Shown: positions 15,396-24,070, counted from the stretch's first letter. The stretch is 24,388 bases of DNA from Limnoglobus sp043780595 (GCA_043780595.1 JAYWCL010000060.1:1-24388), one strand, 5' to 3'. Numbers and translations are program-made. The notes: generated from the sequence alone by a model not told the origin.

Positions 15396-15655
15396 TGCGT
15401 CACGCACGGATGTTGTTACTTCTTTTGGTCCTCGGCTGCGGCGGTTGTTCGGACAAGCCGAAGGGCGAGAATGTTACCCTGGATCAGGTTCCAGAGCCTG
15501 TGATGAAGGGAGCCAAGGAGAAGCTGCCCGGCGTCAAGTTCGAGCAGGCGTGGAAGACGCCGAACGGCAACTACGAAGTTCGGGGCAAGGAAAAGAGCGG
15601 CAAGGTCCGCGACGTCCAGGCCAAGCCCGACGGCACGATCGTGGAGGTCGATTGA
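15395..15655 (+). CDS. Small lipoprotein with PepSY-like domain
   Basis: An 86-residue protein. The N-terminus MRHARMLLLLLVLGCGGCSD is a lipoprotein signal; C15 (VLGC) is the likely acylated residue and C18 an alternative. The mature part, from VPEPVMKGAKEKLPGVKFEQAWKT through NYEVRGKEKSGKVRDVQAKPDGTIVEVD, has the helix-plus-beta pattern of PepSY-like domains. Such domains are often seen in small periplasmic proteins and are proposed to inhibit or bind partner proteins. The start codon overlaps the DUF1559 stop, and the TSUP gene begins six bases after this stop, so the three genes look like one operon. Confidence 0.8.
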   Translation: MRHARMLLLLLVLGCGGCSDKPKGENVTLDQVPEPVMKGAKEKLPGVKFEQAWKTPNGNYEVRGKEKSGKVRDVQAKPDGTIVEVD

Positions 15656-15661
15656 CGCCGC

Positions 15662-16435
15662 ATGAGTTACCTCGTCATTTGTGCGGTGGCTCTCCTGGCG
15701 TCCGGTCTCACGTTCTTCTCGGGCTTCGGTCTCGGCACGCTCCTGCTTCCCGCGTTCGCCCTGTTCTTCCCGATCGAGCAGGCGGTGGCGATGACGGCCA
15801 TCGTCCACTTCCTCAACGGCCTATTCAAGCTGTGGTTGGTCGGGCGACAGGCGGACCGGCGGATCGTCCTCCGGTTTGGGATTCCGGCCTTAGTCGCCTC
15901 GTTCGTCGGCGCGTGGGTGCTGGTCTGGCTCTCGGGCAGCGAGCCGTTCCTGACGTACACCCTCGCCGGTCGCGAGTTCAAGGTCACGCCCGCCAAGCTG
16001 GCCATCGGGGTGTTGCTTCTGGTATTCGCCCTCGCGGAACTGCTCCCGCGATTTCGGGACATGTCGTTCGGGCCACAGTACCTGACGTTGGGTGGGCTGC
16101 TGAGCGGGTTCTTCGGCGGCCTGTCCGGGATGCAGGGGGCACTGCGGTCGGCGTTTTTGTCGCGTGCCGGCCTCTCGAAGGAGGCGTTCGTCGCCAGCGG
16201 GGTCGTGATCGCGTGCCTGATCGACGTGTCGCGGCTCGGGGTCTACTCGCGGTCGCTGCTGGCCGAGCGGGCGGGACTCGATTACGGGTTGCTCGGCGCG
16301 GCCGTCGTGTCCGCGTTCGCCGGTGCGATTCTCGGGAACCGCTACCTCAAGAAGCTGACGATGCAGGGTATGCAGCGGATCGTGGCGATCATGCTGTTCG
16401 CGGTGGCAGTCGGGCTGGTGTGCGGTATCCTGTAG
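15662..16435 (+). CDS. TauE/SafE (TSUP) family membrane transporter
   Basis: A 257-residue inner-membrane protein with about eight hydrophobic segments and the two-repeat TSUP plan: LTFFSGFGLGTLLLPAFALF near the N-terminus and GGLLSGFFGGLSGMQGALRSAFL in the second half, each with the Gly-rich motif of the family. TSUP members move sulfur-containing or small organic anions such as sulfite, sulfoacetate and taurine-derived compounds; the substrate here is unknown. It is the last gene of the compact three-gene operon. GGAGG lies 14 bases before the ATG, rather far, so coupling to the upstream lipoprotein gene may drive translation. Codons favour CGG, GAG and GGG more than neighbouring genes by eye; this was not computed. 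Confidence 0.88.
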   Translation: MSYLVICAVALLASGLTFFSGFGLGTLLLPAFALFFPIEQAVAMTAIVHFLNGLFKLWLVGRQADRRIVLRFGIPALVASFVGAWVLVWLSGSEPFLTYTLAGREFKVTPAKLAIGVLLLVFALAELLPRFRDMSFGPQYLTLGGLLSGFFGGLSGMQGALRSAFLSRAGLSKEAFVASGVVIACLIDVSRLGVYSRSLLAERAGLDYGLLGAAVVSAFAGAILGNRYLKKLTMQGMQRIVAIMLFAVAVGLVCGIL

Positions 16436-16473
16436 CCGTCTCGGGGCTCCCTAACGCTTGCGATCCGTTCGCC

Positions 16474-16546
16474 ACTCACTTCCCGAACGGCAACTCGGGC
16501 ATCAGTCGCTTCCACGAATCGGGGGTGGTTTTCGGGTCGAATGGCG
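16474..16546. repeat. Right copy of 73-bp direct repeat
   Basis: Partner of 14191-14263. This copy is the native 3' end of the intact zinc-ribbon gene. Confidence 0.9.
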
Positions 16547-17657
16547 TTGCGAGCGTCGTCCAGTCGCTGTCGGTTTCGATTGTGGTGCCCGCTGCGGGGA
16601 AGGCGTCTTTCAACGGGGCGCGCAGGTTCTCGGCATCTTTCATGTCTGCGAGGCGAACGGCCAACCGTAGCATCGGTCCCGGTTCCAGCGATAGCCCCGC
16701 CACCACGGCGCGGCCGCGATTGAGCTTTGCGGGAAGGTCTTTCCATTTCTTCGGGTCGAGTGTGGCGGGGAGTTTCGCGAGTGGTTTGTCGCCCCAACGG
16801 TCGGAATCCGTCGCGATCCAGACGAACGACGCGGGGCTGAGACGGCTCGTCATCGCGTCGCGCAACTCCTTCGGCAACTGCCCGCCACCTTCGGCAAACG
16901 GCTTGTCGGACGCAGATAAATCTTCGTCCTTCAAACCTAACAAGTAACTGAGCGGGTCGAGTTTCGTCATCATCAACGGCGTGCCGACATTCACCGCATA
17001 GATCGTTCGCCCCGCTTTCGGCCTCGGCTTGTCGGCACCGAGTTGCTTCAGGAAACGATCTTCGTCCGCAATCGGTTTTCGCAACCGCACCATCACGGTC
17101 AGCCCCGGCAGCACGTCGCCCGATTGCGCGCCGATCGAGACGCCACCGACGAGGTGATCGATCTGTTCCAAGGGAATGCCGAGCTTGTCCAAAAGTGCGA
17201 GGATTGGGCCGGGGATGCCGGACTTCGCGAGCCATTCTTTCGGCGGCGTGCCGGTGCGTTCGGCATAGGCGACGAGTGGGCCGGGCTGCACCGCAAACGC
17301 GAAGTTCACCGTTGCGGGAAGGTACGTCAGCCCGACGAGCGCGAGCGGCGGCGCGGTCCCGGCAGGGCGCACTTCGACGGTCGCGATGGTCGGCTTCGGC
17401 GCGTCGGCCCAAGGTCGCAGCACGGCCAAACCGACACCGAGAATCGCAATCGCCACGGCAATCGAAGCGACGATGGCCGCACGCGATTGCAGAAAGCTCG
17501 AAGCGCGTACGGGAACGAATGCACTCGAATTTGCGGCCCCTTCGACGACCTCGGCGTTGGCGGTCGCGAACGATTCCCCGCAACGGGGGCAGGCGGTTTT
17601 GACTTCCGTCGCCGTCACGATCGCGTTGCAATACGGGCACGATACCTGCGAATTCAT
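16476..17657 (-). CDS. Zinc-ribbon, single-pass membrane protein
   Basis: A 393-residue protein with a zinc ribbon (C7/C10 and C23/C26, in CPYCNA and CPRCGE), a linker, one membrane span at about 60-80, and an outer domain of about 310 residues ending FDPKTTPDSWKRLMPELPFGK. I do not recognise the outer domain. It contains recurring phrases such as ILALLDKLGIPLEQIDHLVGG and GLSLEPGPMLRLAVRLADM, a pattern I associate with planctomycete proteins of this general design. ATG 17657 has GAGG about five bases upstream and places the zinc ribbon at the N-terminus; the open frame further upstream is very basic and lacks a start signal. The last 73 bp recur at 14191-14263. Confidence 0.82.
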   Translation of the reverse strand: MNSQVSCPYCNAIVTATEVKTACPRCGESFATANAEVVEGAANSSAFVPVRASSFLQSRAAIVASIAVAIAILGVGLAVLRPWADAPKPTIATVEVRPAGTAPPLALVGLTYLPATVNFAFAVQPGPLVAYAERTGTPPKEWLAKSGIPGPILALLDKLGIPLEQIDHLVGGVSIGAQSGDVLPGLTVMVRLRKPIADEDRFLKQLGADKPRPKAGRTIYAVNVGTPLMMTKLDPLSYLLGLKDEDLSASDKPFAEGGGQLPKELRDAMTSRLSPASFVWIATDSDRWGDKPLAKLPATLDPKKWKDLPAKLNRGRAVVAGLSLEPGPMLRLAVRLADMKDAENLRAPLKDAFPAAGTTIETDSDWTTLATPFDPKTTPDSWKRLMPELPFGK

Positions 17658-17777
17658 GCGAACCTCACGCTTCCTTCGTCGTCCGGCACGCGAACTGCGC
17701 CAGATTCTCTTTGCCATCTTAGCCCGTTGTGGGATACGATTCACTGAGGCTTTCTTTTGCGATTCCGGAGTATCGCC

Positions 17778-18551
17778 ATGCTGGCACTGTCACGGTTGTT
17801 CTTACTCGCCGCGCTGTTCGGCCTGCCGCTTCTCGCGTCCGCACAGTTCGGCGACCGTCCGCGCCTGGACGACAAGAATTTGCCGAAGGATGCGGAAGCG
17901 CTACCGGAGTTGCCGAAGGCCGACCCGAAATCGGAGATGAAGGCACTGCTACCCGAGAAGACGCTGTACCTCGAAAAGAAGCCCGATGGCACGCATCGCG
18001 TGTTGTTCGTTGCCGAAGTGTGTATGCGAGAAGGGCCGTTAGAAGTGTTCGTTTGCAAGAAGCGAACGAAAGAGCACGAGTCGGTTTTGCGGGTCGATAT
18101 GGACGCACAATTTCTGCACGCGACGCTGATTGCCGCCGGCGCGAAGCCGGGCAAACCGGTGCAGTGGGTGAAGCCCGATACACTGGAACCGCAGTACAAA
18201 CCGGCGAGCGGCACGAAGATCGACGTGCAGGTTCATTATAAAAAAGATGGCAAGCTCCACACGCACGCCGCACAAGAATGGGTAAACGACCTGAAAACGA
18301 AGAAGCCGATGAGCTACTCGTGGGTGTTCGCGGGGAGCCGATTCGCGGACAATTTCGACGACCCAAAAGCAGCCAAGTACTATTGTGCGAACAACGGCGA
18401 AGTCATCGGCATCTCGAACTTCCCCGACTCGATGCTCGATATTCCCGTCGAGATCGGCAAAGACGATGGCTCGCTGACATTCGAAGCCAACGACAAGAAA
18501 ATCCCCCCGCTCGGCTCGAAGGTGTGGGTGATTATGTCGCCGGTAAAATAG
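17778..18551 (+). CDS. Secreted YdjY-domain protein
   Basis: A 257-residue exported protein. The signal peptide is MLALSRLFLLAALFGLPLLASAQ. Residues from about 75 to the end match the YdjY domain as I know it from planctomycetes: EVCMREGPLEVFVCKKRTKEHESVL, HATLIAAGAKPGKPVQW, then WVFAGSRFAD and ISNFPDSMLDIPVEIG. The domain occurs in bacterial periplasmic or electron-transfer-related proteins; its biochemical role is not established. ATG 17778 is chosen because CCGGAG lies seven bases upstream. The porin gene follows 82 bp downstream on the same strand, with the heptamer repeat between them, so they may be separate transcripts. Confidence 0.83.
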   Translation: MLALSRLFLLAALFGLPLLASAQFGDRPRLDDKNLPKDAEALPELPKADPKSEMKALLPEKTLYLEKKPDGTHRVLFVAEVCMREGPLEVFVCKKRTKEHESVLRVDMDAQFLHATLIAAGAKPGKPVQWVKPDTLEPQYKPASGTKIDVQVHYKKDGKLHTHAAQEWVNDLKTKKPMSYSWVFAGSRFADNFDDPKAAKYYCANNGEVIGISNFPDSMLDIPVEIGKDDGSLTFEANDKKIPPLGSKVWVIMSPVK

Positions 18552-18555
18552 CTTT

Positions 18556-18576
18556 CAGCGGTCAGTGGTCAGCAGT
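18556..18576. repeat. Three heptamers, CAGCGGT type
   Basis: CAGCGGT, CAGTGGT, CAGCAGT in direct succession, the same unit as at 836-860. It sits between the YdjY gene and the porin gene. Confidence 0.7.
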
Positions 18577-18633
18577 CATTCCATCCGCTTCCGATTGACA
18601 TCGCGGCACGTTGCGGCTACCCCTACGCGGGTC

Positions 18634-20013
18634 ATGGGGATGCCGTACGTGTTTAGTCACTTGTTTCGCACTGCCATCGCGTGCAGTTTGCTGTTCGCGT
18701 CGCTCGCATCGGCCCAAGCGCCGGTGACGGCCGTCGAACCCGCCGACAGAGATGCCAACAAGCCCGATTCGGCGGAGGCGTGGTACAACATCCACGGTCA
18801 GACGACGCTGATTCCGCAGGGAAATCTGCCGTTTCGGTCGCCGTATCAGGGTGCGTTCAGCCTGGATCCGAGTCGGAAATATCGTGCGACGGCCACGACG
18901 ACGCTGTTCTTGGCCGCACGACCGTTCGCCAATAGCGAGATCATATTCAACCCCGAATTGGCGGCGGGTGGCGGTATCGGGAACCCTCTGAATGGCACGG
19001 TTGGTTTCGGCGGTTTCCCGAACGGCGAAGCGACGCGGACTGGCACGCCGCAGCCGACGCCGTACGTGGCCCGATTACTTTGGAAGCAGACGATCGGCCT
19101 CGGCGGCGAACAGGAAAAGATCGACGAAGGCCCAAACGCACTCGGCGGGATGGTCGATGTCAATCGGATCACGATCCGGATCGGCAAGATGGCGGCGGGC
19201 GATCTCTTCGACGACAACGCCTACAGCCACGACCCGCGTACGCAGTTCTTAAACTGGGGCCTGATGTACAATGGGGCCTGGGACTATCCCGCCAACGTCC
19301 GCGGCTACACCTACGGCGGTGGCATCGAGTGGAACCTCAAGGATTGGTCGTTCCGCTATGGTATCTTCGCCGAACCCGCATCCGCCAACGGGGCGGCGTT
19401 CGATCCACATATTTTGCGCGCGAACGGCAACACCTTCGAGGCCGAGCGACGCTACAAAATCGCCGACCGGCCCGGCTCGACATCGCTCCTCGGATACTTC
19501 AACAACGCCCGCATGGGTAGCTACCGGCTCGCGTTGCAAACGACGGGCACCCCGGACATTATTTCGACGCGCGACTATCGCACCAAGTACGGTTTTGGCC
19601 TGAATACCGAGCAAGAACTGACCGACGACCTCGGGTTGTTCGGCCGCCTCGGCTGGAACGACGGCCAAACCGAAACGTGGGCATTTACCGAAATCGACAG
19701 CACCGCGAGCATCGGCCTGCAAGTGAAGGGCAAGCGTTGGCGGCGGCCCGACGACAAGCTCGGCGTGGCGATCCTGTTCAACGGCCTGTCGGCGGCACAC
19801 CGCGATTACCTCGCCGCCGGTGGCGTCGGCTTCATCGTCGGCGACGGCCGGCTCAACTACGGCATCGAGCAGATCATCGAGACGTACTACAACTGCCAAC
19901 TCAAGAAGAACCTCACGCTCGGCCTCGGCTTAACCGGCGTCAACCACCCCGGCTACAACCGCGATCGCGGCCCCGTTGCCATCGGCACCGTGCGACTCCA
20001 CTACGAGTTTTGA
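18634..20013 (+). CDS. OprB-like carbohydrate porin
   Basis: A 459-residue outer-membrane protein. After a signal peptide (ending LLFASLASAQ) come features of the OprB carbohydrate-selective porin family: WYNIHGQTTLIPQGNLPFRSPY near the start, TLFLAARPFANSEIIFNPELA, then alternating amphipathic strands with many aromatic residues and a final strand ending LHYEF, a typical outer-membrane C-terminus with terminal Phe. It would form a beta-barrel for sugar or small solute uptake. ATG 18634 or ATG 18640 could start it; neither has a strong ribosome binding site, and the frame is open 23 codons further upstream into the heptamer repeat. Its last 13 bp overlap the convergent permease gene. Confidence 0.87.
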   Translation: MGMPYVFSHLFRTAIACSLLFASLASAQAPVTAVEPADRDANKPDSAEAWYNIHGQTTLIPQGNLPFRSPYQGAFSLDPSRKYRATATTTLFLAARPFANSEIIFNPELAAGGGIGNPLNGTVGFGGFPNGEATRTGTPQPTPYVARLLWKQTIGLGGEQEKIDEGPNALGGMVDVNRITIRIGKMAAGDLFDDNAYSHDPRTQFLNWGLMYNGAWDYPANVRGYTYGGGIEWNLKDWSFRYGIFAEPASANGAAFDPHILRANGNTFEAERRYKIADRPGSTSLLGYFNNARMGSYRLALQTTGTPDIISTRDYRTKYGFGLNTEQELTDDLGLFGRLGWNDGQTETWAFTEIDSTASIGLQVKGKRWRRPDDKLGVAILFNGLSAAHRDYLAAGGVGFIVGDGRLNYGIEQIIETYYNCQLKKNLTLGLGLTGVNHPGYNRDRGPVAIGTVRLHYEF

Positions 20014-21635
20014 ACGGGTCTACAAAACCACGCACAACAGAACAACGCCGTCAGCCCGAGTTGTACTAGCCCCATTGCGGCGACGGTCGCTTCGGTGCCG
20101 TAGTGCATTTGGTTGAACAATTCGAGGATCGCTACGCGGCGTTGTGGCGGTACCACCAATTTGCTCGCACCGACTTCGCCGAGTGCCAACACGGCCACCG
20201 CGATCGTGGCGACGAGGATCGCGCGGCGTGCCGATGGCCACCCGGCGAGGCACCACTGGCCGTAGAGGCCGCGACCGTCGAGCATTGCCGTTTCGATGAG
20301 TTCCTTCGGAATCGCGCGGATCGCGGGCCAGACGATGAGCATCGCGACCGGGAAGAACCGGACCAGCGCCGCCCAGGCACCGGGCAACGGCGACGGTTGA
20401 TCGTAGAGCACCGAACGCACGGGCGGGAATGCCTGGTGGATGTCGAGCGTGCGAAATAGCATTTCTTCGATGGAAATCAGCCCATCGATGAGTTCCTTCA
20501 AACCGAAGCCAACGAGCGGCGCGGGCATAACCCAGGTGATGGCGACGAGTGCAATCAACAGCCCCGAACCGACCCGCGAGCCACGCACGACCCAACACGC
20601 GAGTGTCGCCAACAGTGCGGCGGCCATGCCCGTGACAATCGCTGATAGGGTATTGTCGACGAACATCATGCCATTCAACTGCACGGTGCGGCCGAGTTGT
20701 TCGAGCAGGAACTTTATCGTAAATCCGGCGTTCGTCGCGCCGCCACCCGCCTTCCAGATCAGCGCCACACACGGCACCCCCGCGAACAACGCCGCCGTAC
20801 CCCACGCGGTGATGCCCATACTGATGCGAGTCAATCGCCCGACCCGGAACGGTCGCATCGGCGACCGTTCCCCACTCGCTCCGGTGAGGCTTGCCATACG
20901 CCGGAGGAGCACGAATGCGGCACACGCGGCGAGCGCACACACCGGTAGTGCCACCGCGACGGCCGCACTTACGCCAGCGGGGAAGCCGACGAGTTGCGCG
21001 TAGACTTCCTCCGCGAACGTGCGAACCATCATGGCATCGGTGACGGCGATCTCCGTCGCGGTCTGTACCGCCACCCACGCGGTGGCCGCCACCGCACCGA
21101 GTACCAGTCGCGGACCGATGGCGTAACGGGCGACGGCCCGCGGGCCGCCGCTCTGCATGGCTTCCTCTTCGACGCTGTTGTCGGCGGAGTGCAAACTGAG
21201 CGCCACGAACGCCATCGCCCACGGGATACCCGCCATGCCGTGGACCCATGCGGCGGGCAATAACCCTTGCGACCAAGGCCGCCACGCGACTTCACCCGGC
21301 GCGGGCAGCCACGAACCGAAGACGATTTGCCACGCCACCGCATACACCGGCAACGGCACGAATAACCCGAGCGCCGTCAACCCGACGAGCGCATTTCGCC
21401 CCGGCACCGCGAACCGCGCAACGATTGCACCACCGATGGCACCGATGGGTATCGAGACTGCAACCGAGAGTAACGCGAGCCAGAAGGTGTTCCCGGCGAG
21501 TGCCGCGAAGCGGTCGACTTCGCGCCATGCCGCCCACCCGTGCGGATCGCGCACTGTCACCGCACTGACAGTCGCAATCGGACTGGCGAGTACGGCGAAA
21601 AGTATCGCGAACGCGATCCCGCGAATGATTGCCAC
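20001..21635 (-). CDS. Fused two-domain ABC transporter permease (Fe3+/thiamine type)
   Basis: A 544-residue inner-membrane protein made of two binding-protein-dependent permease domains in one chain, each with the EAA loop that contacts the ATPase: EEEAMQSGG at 156-164 and ETAMLDG at 448-454. About twelve hydrophobic segments are visible. Single-chain duplicated permeases occur in Fe3+ (FutB, FbpB) and thiamine (ThiP) importers; the substrate cannot be read from sequence. GTG 21635 is chosen because GGAG lies six bases upstream and the first span begins at once; the open frame extends to 21797, but that part overlaps the divergent gene. No ATPase or binding-protein gene is next to it, so it relies on subunits encoded elsewhere. 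Confidence 0.85.
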   Translation of the reverse strand: MAIIRGIAFAILFAVLASPIATVSAVTVRDPHGWAAWREVDRFAALAGNTFWLALLSVAVSIPIGAIGGAIVARFAVPGRNALVGLTALGLFVPLPVYAVAWQIVFGSWLPAPGEVAWRPWSQGLLPAAWVHGMAGIPWAMAFVALSLHSADNSVEEEAMQSGGPRAVARYAIGPRLVLGAVAATAWVAVQTATEIAVTDAMMVRTFAEEVYAQLVGFPAGVSAAVAVALPVCALAACAAFVLLRRMASLTGASGERSPMRPFRVGRLTRISMGITAWGTAALFAGVPCVALIWKAGGGATNAGFTIKFLLEQLGRTVQLNGMMFVDNTLSAIVTGMAAALLATLACWVVRGSRVGSGLLIALVAITWVMPAPLVGFGLKELIDGLISIEEMLFRTLDIHQAFPPVRSVLYDQPSPLPGAWAALVRFFPVAMLIVWPAIRAIPKELIETAMLDGRGLYGQWCLAGWPSARRAILVATIAVAVLALGEVGASKLVVPPQRRVAILELFNQMHYGTEATVAAMGLVQLGLTALFCCAWFCRPVQNS

Positions 21636-21641
21636 CGGCGA

Positions 21642-21645
21642 CTCC
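21642..21645 (-). promoter_or_regulatory. Ribosome binding site fixing the permease GTG start
   Basis: GGAG on the minus strand (21645 to 21642), six bases before GTG at 21635. Confidence 0.75.
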
Positions 21646-21734
21646 GATTCGATTTGAAGTGCAAACGGTTGCCGTGCGTCGTGTGGCCGGGTATCGTTTG
21701 CTTGCACCCCACATACTACGACGGGCAATCGAAA

Positions 21735-22010
21735 ATGGCTGGTTTCCACGCGCCTCCTCCTTCGGACGAACCGCGCGATGCGGTCGTCGAAGCCCATAAT
21801 GCACGCATCGGATTATGGCTGTTCGCACTCTATGCGAGCGTTTACGCGGCGTTCGTGGCAATCAACGCCTTCTGGCCGCAGATGATGAACGCGGTTGCGT
21901 TCGATGGCCTGAACGTCGCCACGATCTACGGATTGGGCTTGATCGTCGGGGCGTTCGTCGTCTCCCTCGTCTACGCATTCGTTTGTCGCGTGCCGGGGGG
22001 CCGGTCGTGA
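21735..22010 (+). CDS. DUF485-type small membrane protein
   Basis: A 91-residue protein with two hydrophobic spans (about 27-47 and 60-85) and the DUF485 pattern: an N-terminal soluble piece, then RIGLWLFALYASVYAAFVAINAF and a short loop before the second span. DUF485 proteins (YjcH in E. coli) are typically encoded just before ActP-type symporters, as here, and are presumed accessory subunits; their function is not settled. The stop overlaps the symporter start as GTGA, so the two are translationally coupled. No strong ribosome binding site precedes ATG 21735. The gene diverges from the fused permease gene over 99 bp. Confidence 0.83.
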   Translation: MAGFHAPPPSDEPRDAVVEAHNARIGLWLFALYASVYAAFVAINAFWPQMMNAVAFDGLNVATIYGLGLIVGAFVVSLVYAFVCRVPGGRS

Positions 22011-23713
22011 ACTACGAAACTTCTCCCACGGCGGTGGCGGTGTTTGCGCTGTTCGTCGGGGCCACGCTCGCGCTGAGTTTATACCTCGGACGGCGAACGC
22101 GAACCGCAGCGAGTTACTACGCCGCTGGCGGCGGCGTGTCGTGGTTCGTCAACGGCATCGCCTTCGCAGGCGACTACCTCTCGGCTGCGTCGTTCCTCGG
22201 CATCTGCGGCATGATCGCCTTCTACGGCTACGATGGTTTCCTGTACTCGATTGGCTACCTCGCCGGGTGGATCGTCGCGCTGTTAGTGATTGCCGAACCG
22301 CTCAAGCGCCGCGGGAAGTATACCTTCGCCGATGCCATCGATAGCGAGTTCCAATCGCGCGGCATCAAGCTCGTCGCCGCGATCAGCACGCTCGTCGTCA
22401 GCCTGTTTTACTTGATCCCGCAGATGGTCGGTGCGGGCGTGCTCGTCCGCCCGCTGCTCGGGTTGCCTCATGCGGCGGGGGTCATCATGGTCGGTGCGGT
22501 CGTCGTGTTCATCGTCGCCACGGCGGGGATGGCTTCGACGACGTACGTGCAGTTTCTCAAAGGCGCGCTCTTGCTCGTGTTCACGGGAATTCTCACGGTG
22601 CTCATCCTCAATCGCGGGTTGAAGGTCGATACCAGCCCCGACGCGAACCTCCCGCAAACCGTGGTCGTCAACAGCGATGGAACCAAGGTCGTCAACGGCG
22701 TCGAAGGGGGACCACTGCGGTCCGTGGGGCACGTGAATAAACTGCCGGGGGGGATAAGCGAGACGGGGCCGCTCGGGCCGATCGAGTTCCTGAAAACCAT
22801 CCGCGAAAGCGAAATCGTACTCTGGACGACGAAGAAACAACCCGATGGCACGACGGTCTATTCGCCGAAGCCGACGTCGGGTGAAGCGATCCTTCGCCCC
22901 GGTAACAGCCCGACGTTTCAAGGGCTGGCGGGCAGTTCGACGGCGGCACGCTGGAACTTCGTGTCGCTCATGTTGGCGCTCTTCTGCGGGACCGCGTCAC
23001 TACCGCACATTCTCATCCGCTATTACACCGTCAAAGACGCCGCTGCCGCACGGAAGAGCACGATCGTCGGCATCGCCGCGATCGGCTGCTTCTATTTGCT
23101 CACGCTGTTCCTCGGCCTCGGTGCCATGACCGGTGGGTCGCTGGACCCGAGTAACAGCAACATGTCCGCGCCGCTTCTGGCGAAGAGCTTCGGCGTGTTG
23201 CCGTTCGCGATCATCTCGGCGGTCGCGTTCACAACGGTGTTGGGCACGGTCAGCGGGTTGATCGTCGCGGCCTGTGGGGCCGTCGTTCACGATGTCATCG
23301 GCGGTTATCTGAAAATCGAACTCGCCGACGCGAAGAAGGTCTGGGCGGGCAAAATCGCGGCGATCTTCGTCGGCATCATCGCAGTCGTGTTGGGGATACT
23401 GTTCGAGAAAATGAACGTGAACTTCCTCGTCGGTTGGGCGTTCAGCGTCGCCGCCTCCGCGAATCTCCCCGCACTCGTGATGATCCTCTTCTGGAAACGC
23501 ACGACCAAACAAGGCGTGATCGCCTCGATCCTGTTCGGCATGATCTCATCGCTCGCGTGGATTTTGCTCAGCGGCGATACGTTCAAAGATGTCTACGGGC
23601 TGTCACCGGAGCAATCGATCGTGCCGTTCAGCCAACCGGGTATCGTCACGATCCCGCTCAGCTTCGTCGTGCTCGTGTGCGTATCGTTGGTCACCCGCAA
23701 ACGGGTCAGTTGA
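22007..23713 (+). CDS. Sodium:solute symporter, ActP-like (acetate/monocarboxylate)
   Basis: A 568-residue carrier of the SSS family starting at GTG 22007 within the GTGA overlap. Motifs match cation/acetate symporters: FAGDYLSAASFLGICG (53-68), with the conserved Ser/Ala-rich bend of TM1, IPQMVGAGVLVRPLLGL, and GTASLPHILIRYYTVKDA (328-345). The paired DUF485 gene supports the ActP subgroup, importing acetate or similar short-chain acids with Na+. Residues about 203-312 form a long polar segment (NLPQTVVVNSDGTKVVNGVE and onward) between two spans, longer than I expect for ActP. A substrate other than acetate, such as glycolate or propionate, is possible. Confidence 0.9.
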   Translation: MNYETSPTAVAVFALFVGATLALSLYLGRRTRTAASYYAAGGGVSWFVNGIAFAGDYLSAASFLGICGMIAFYGYDGFLYSIGYLAGWIVALLVIAEPLKRRGKYTFADAIDSEFQSRGIKLVAAISTLVVSLFYLIPQMVGAGVLVRPLLGLPHAAGVIMVGAVVVFIVATAGMASTTYVQFLKGALLLVFTGILTVLILNRGLKVDTSPDANLPQTVVVNSDGTKVVNGVEGGPLRSVGHVNKLPGGISETGPLGPIEFLKTIRESEIVLWTTKKQPDGTTVYSPKPTSGEAILRPGNSPTFQGLAGSSTAARWNFVSLMLALFCGTASLPHILIRYYTVKDAAAARKSTIVGIAAIGCFYLLTLFLGLGAMTGGSLDPSNSNMSAPLLAKSFGVLPFAIISAVAFTTVLGTVSGLIVAACGAVVHDVIGGYLKIELADAKKVWAGKIAAIFVGIIAVVLGILFEKMNVNFLVGWAFSVAASANLPALVMILFWKRTTKQGVIASILFGMISSLAWILLSGDTFKDVYGLSPEQSIVPFSQPGIVTIPLSFVVLVCVSLVTRKRVS

Positions 23714-23757
23714 TAGGCAAGGTTCAAAAGCGGATTGCAGTTTTGCCGAACGGTTTT

Positions 23758-23780
23758 GTTAGCCCGACGCGCCAGCGAGG
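23758..23780 (+). repeat. Left arm of 23-bp inverted repeat
   Basis: Begins GTTAGCCCGACGCGC and ends AGCGAGG. Its reverse complement recurs at 24071-24093 with one mismatch. I recall this unit as a dispersed intergenic sequence in Gemmata-like genomes, but that was not checked. Confidence 0.8.
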
Positions 23781-23985
23781 AATTATCATCGTTTCCACGA
23801 TGGCGTGCCTTTTTGAAGTGGCGCTATCAGACGCGATGTGGATTCGCGCATTGACTTCCAAGCCGCTTTGGCAACGTTTCATTTCAAAAACCCGGCGAGC
23901 GGCATTGCGTAAGCGTGCCGTGTGAACCCTCTGCGGGTGTCCGAATCGCCTTGTTCTTCGGTCCTGAAGAGATCCGTTCACGTAG

Positions 23986-24004
23986 CCCATGGTGGTACCA
24001 TGGG
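23986..24004. repeat. Small perfect hairpin
   Basis: CCCATGGT, loop GGT, ACCATGGG: 8-bp arms and a 3-base loop. It lies between the two arms of the larger inverted repeat. No T-run follows. Confidence 0.75.
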
Positions 24005-24070
24005 ACGGGGCCGCACCCATTGTCATTGGCCGTATTCGTCGCGTCTGCGTACCTGCATATCGCGCAACTC

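Noticed and set aside
15445..16947. 500-codon open frame on the plus strand
   Set aside because: It overlaps the lipoprotein, the TSUP transporter and the zinc-ribbon gene in other frames and shows no domain; a shadow frame.
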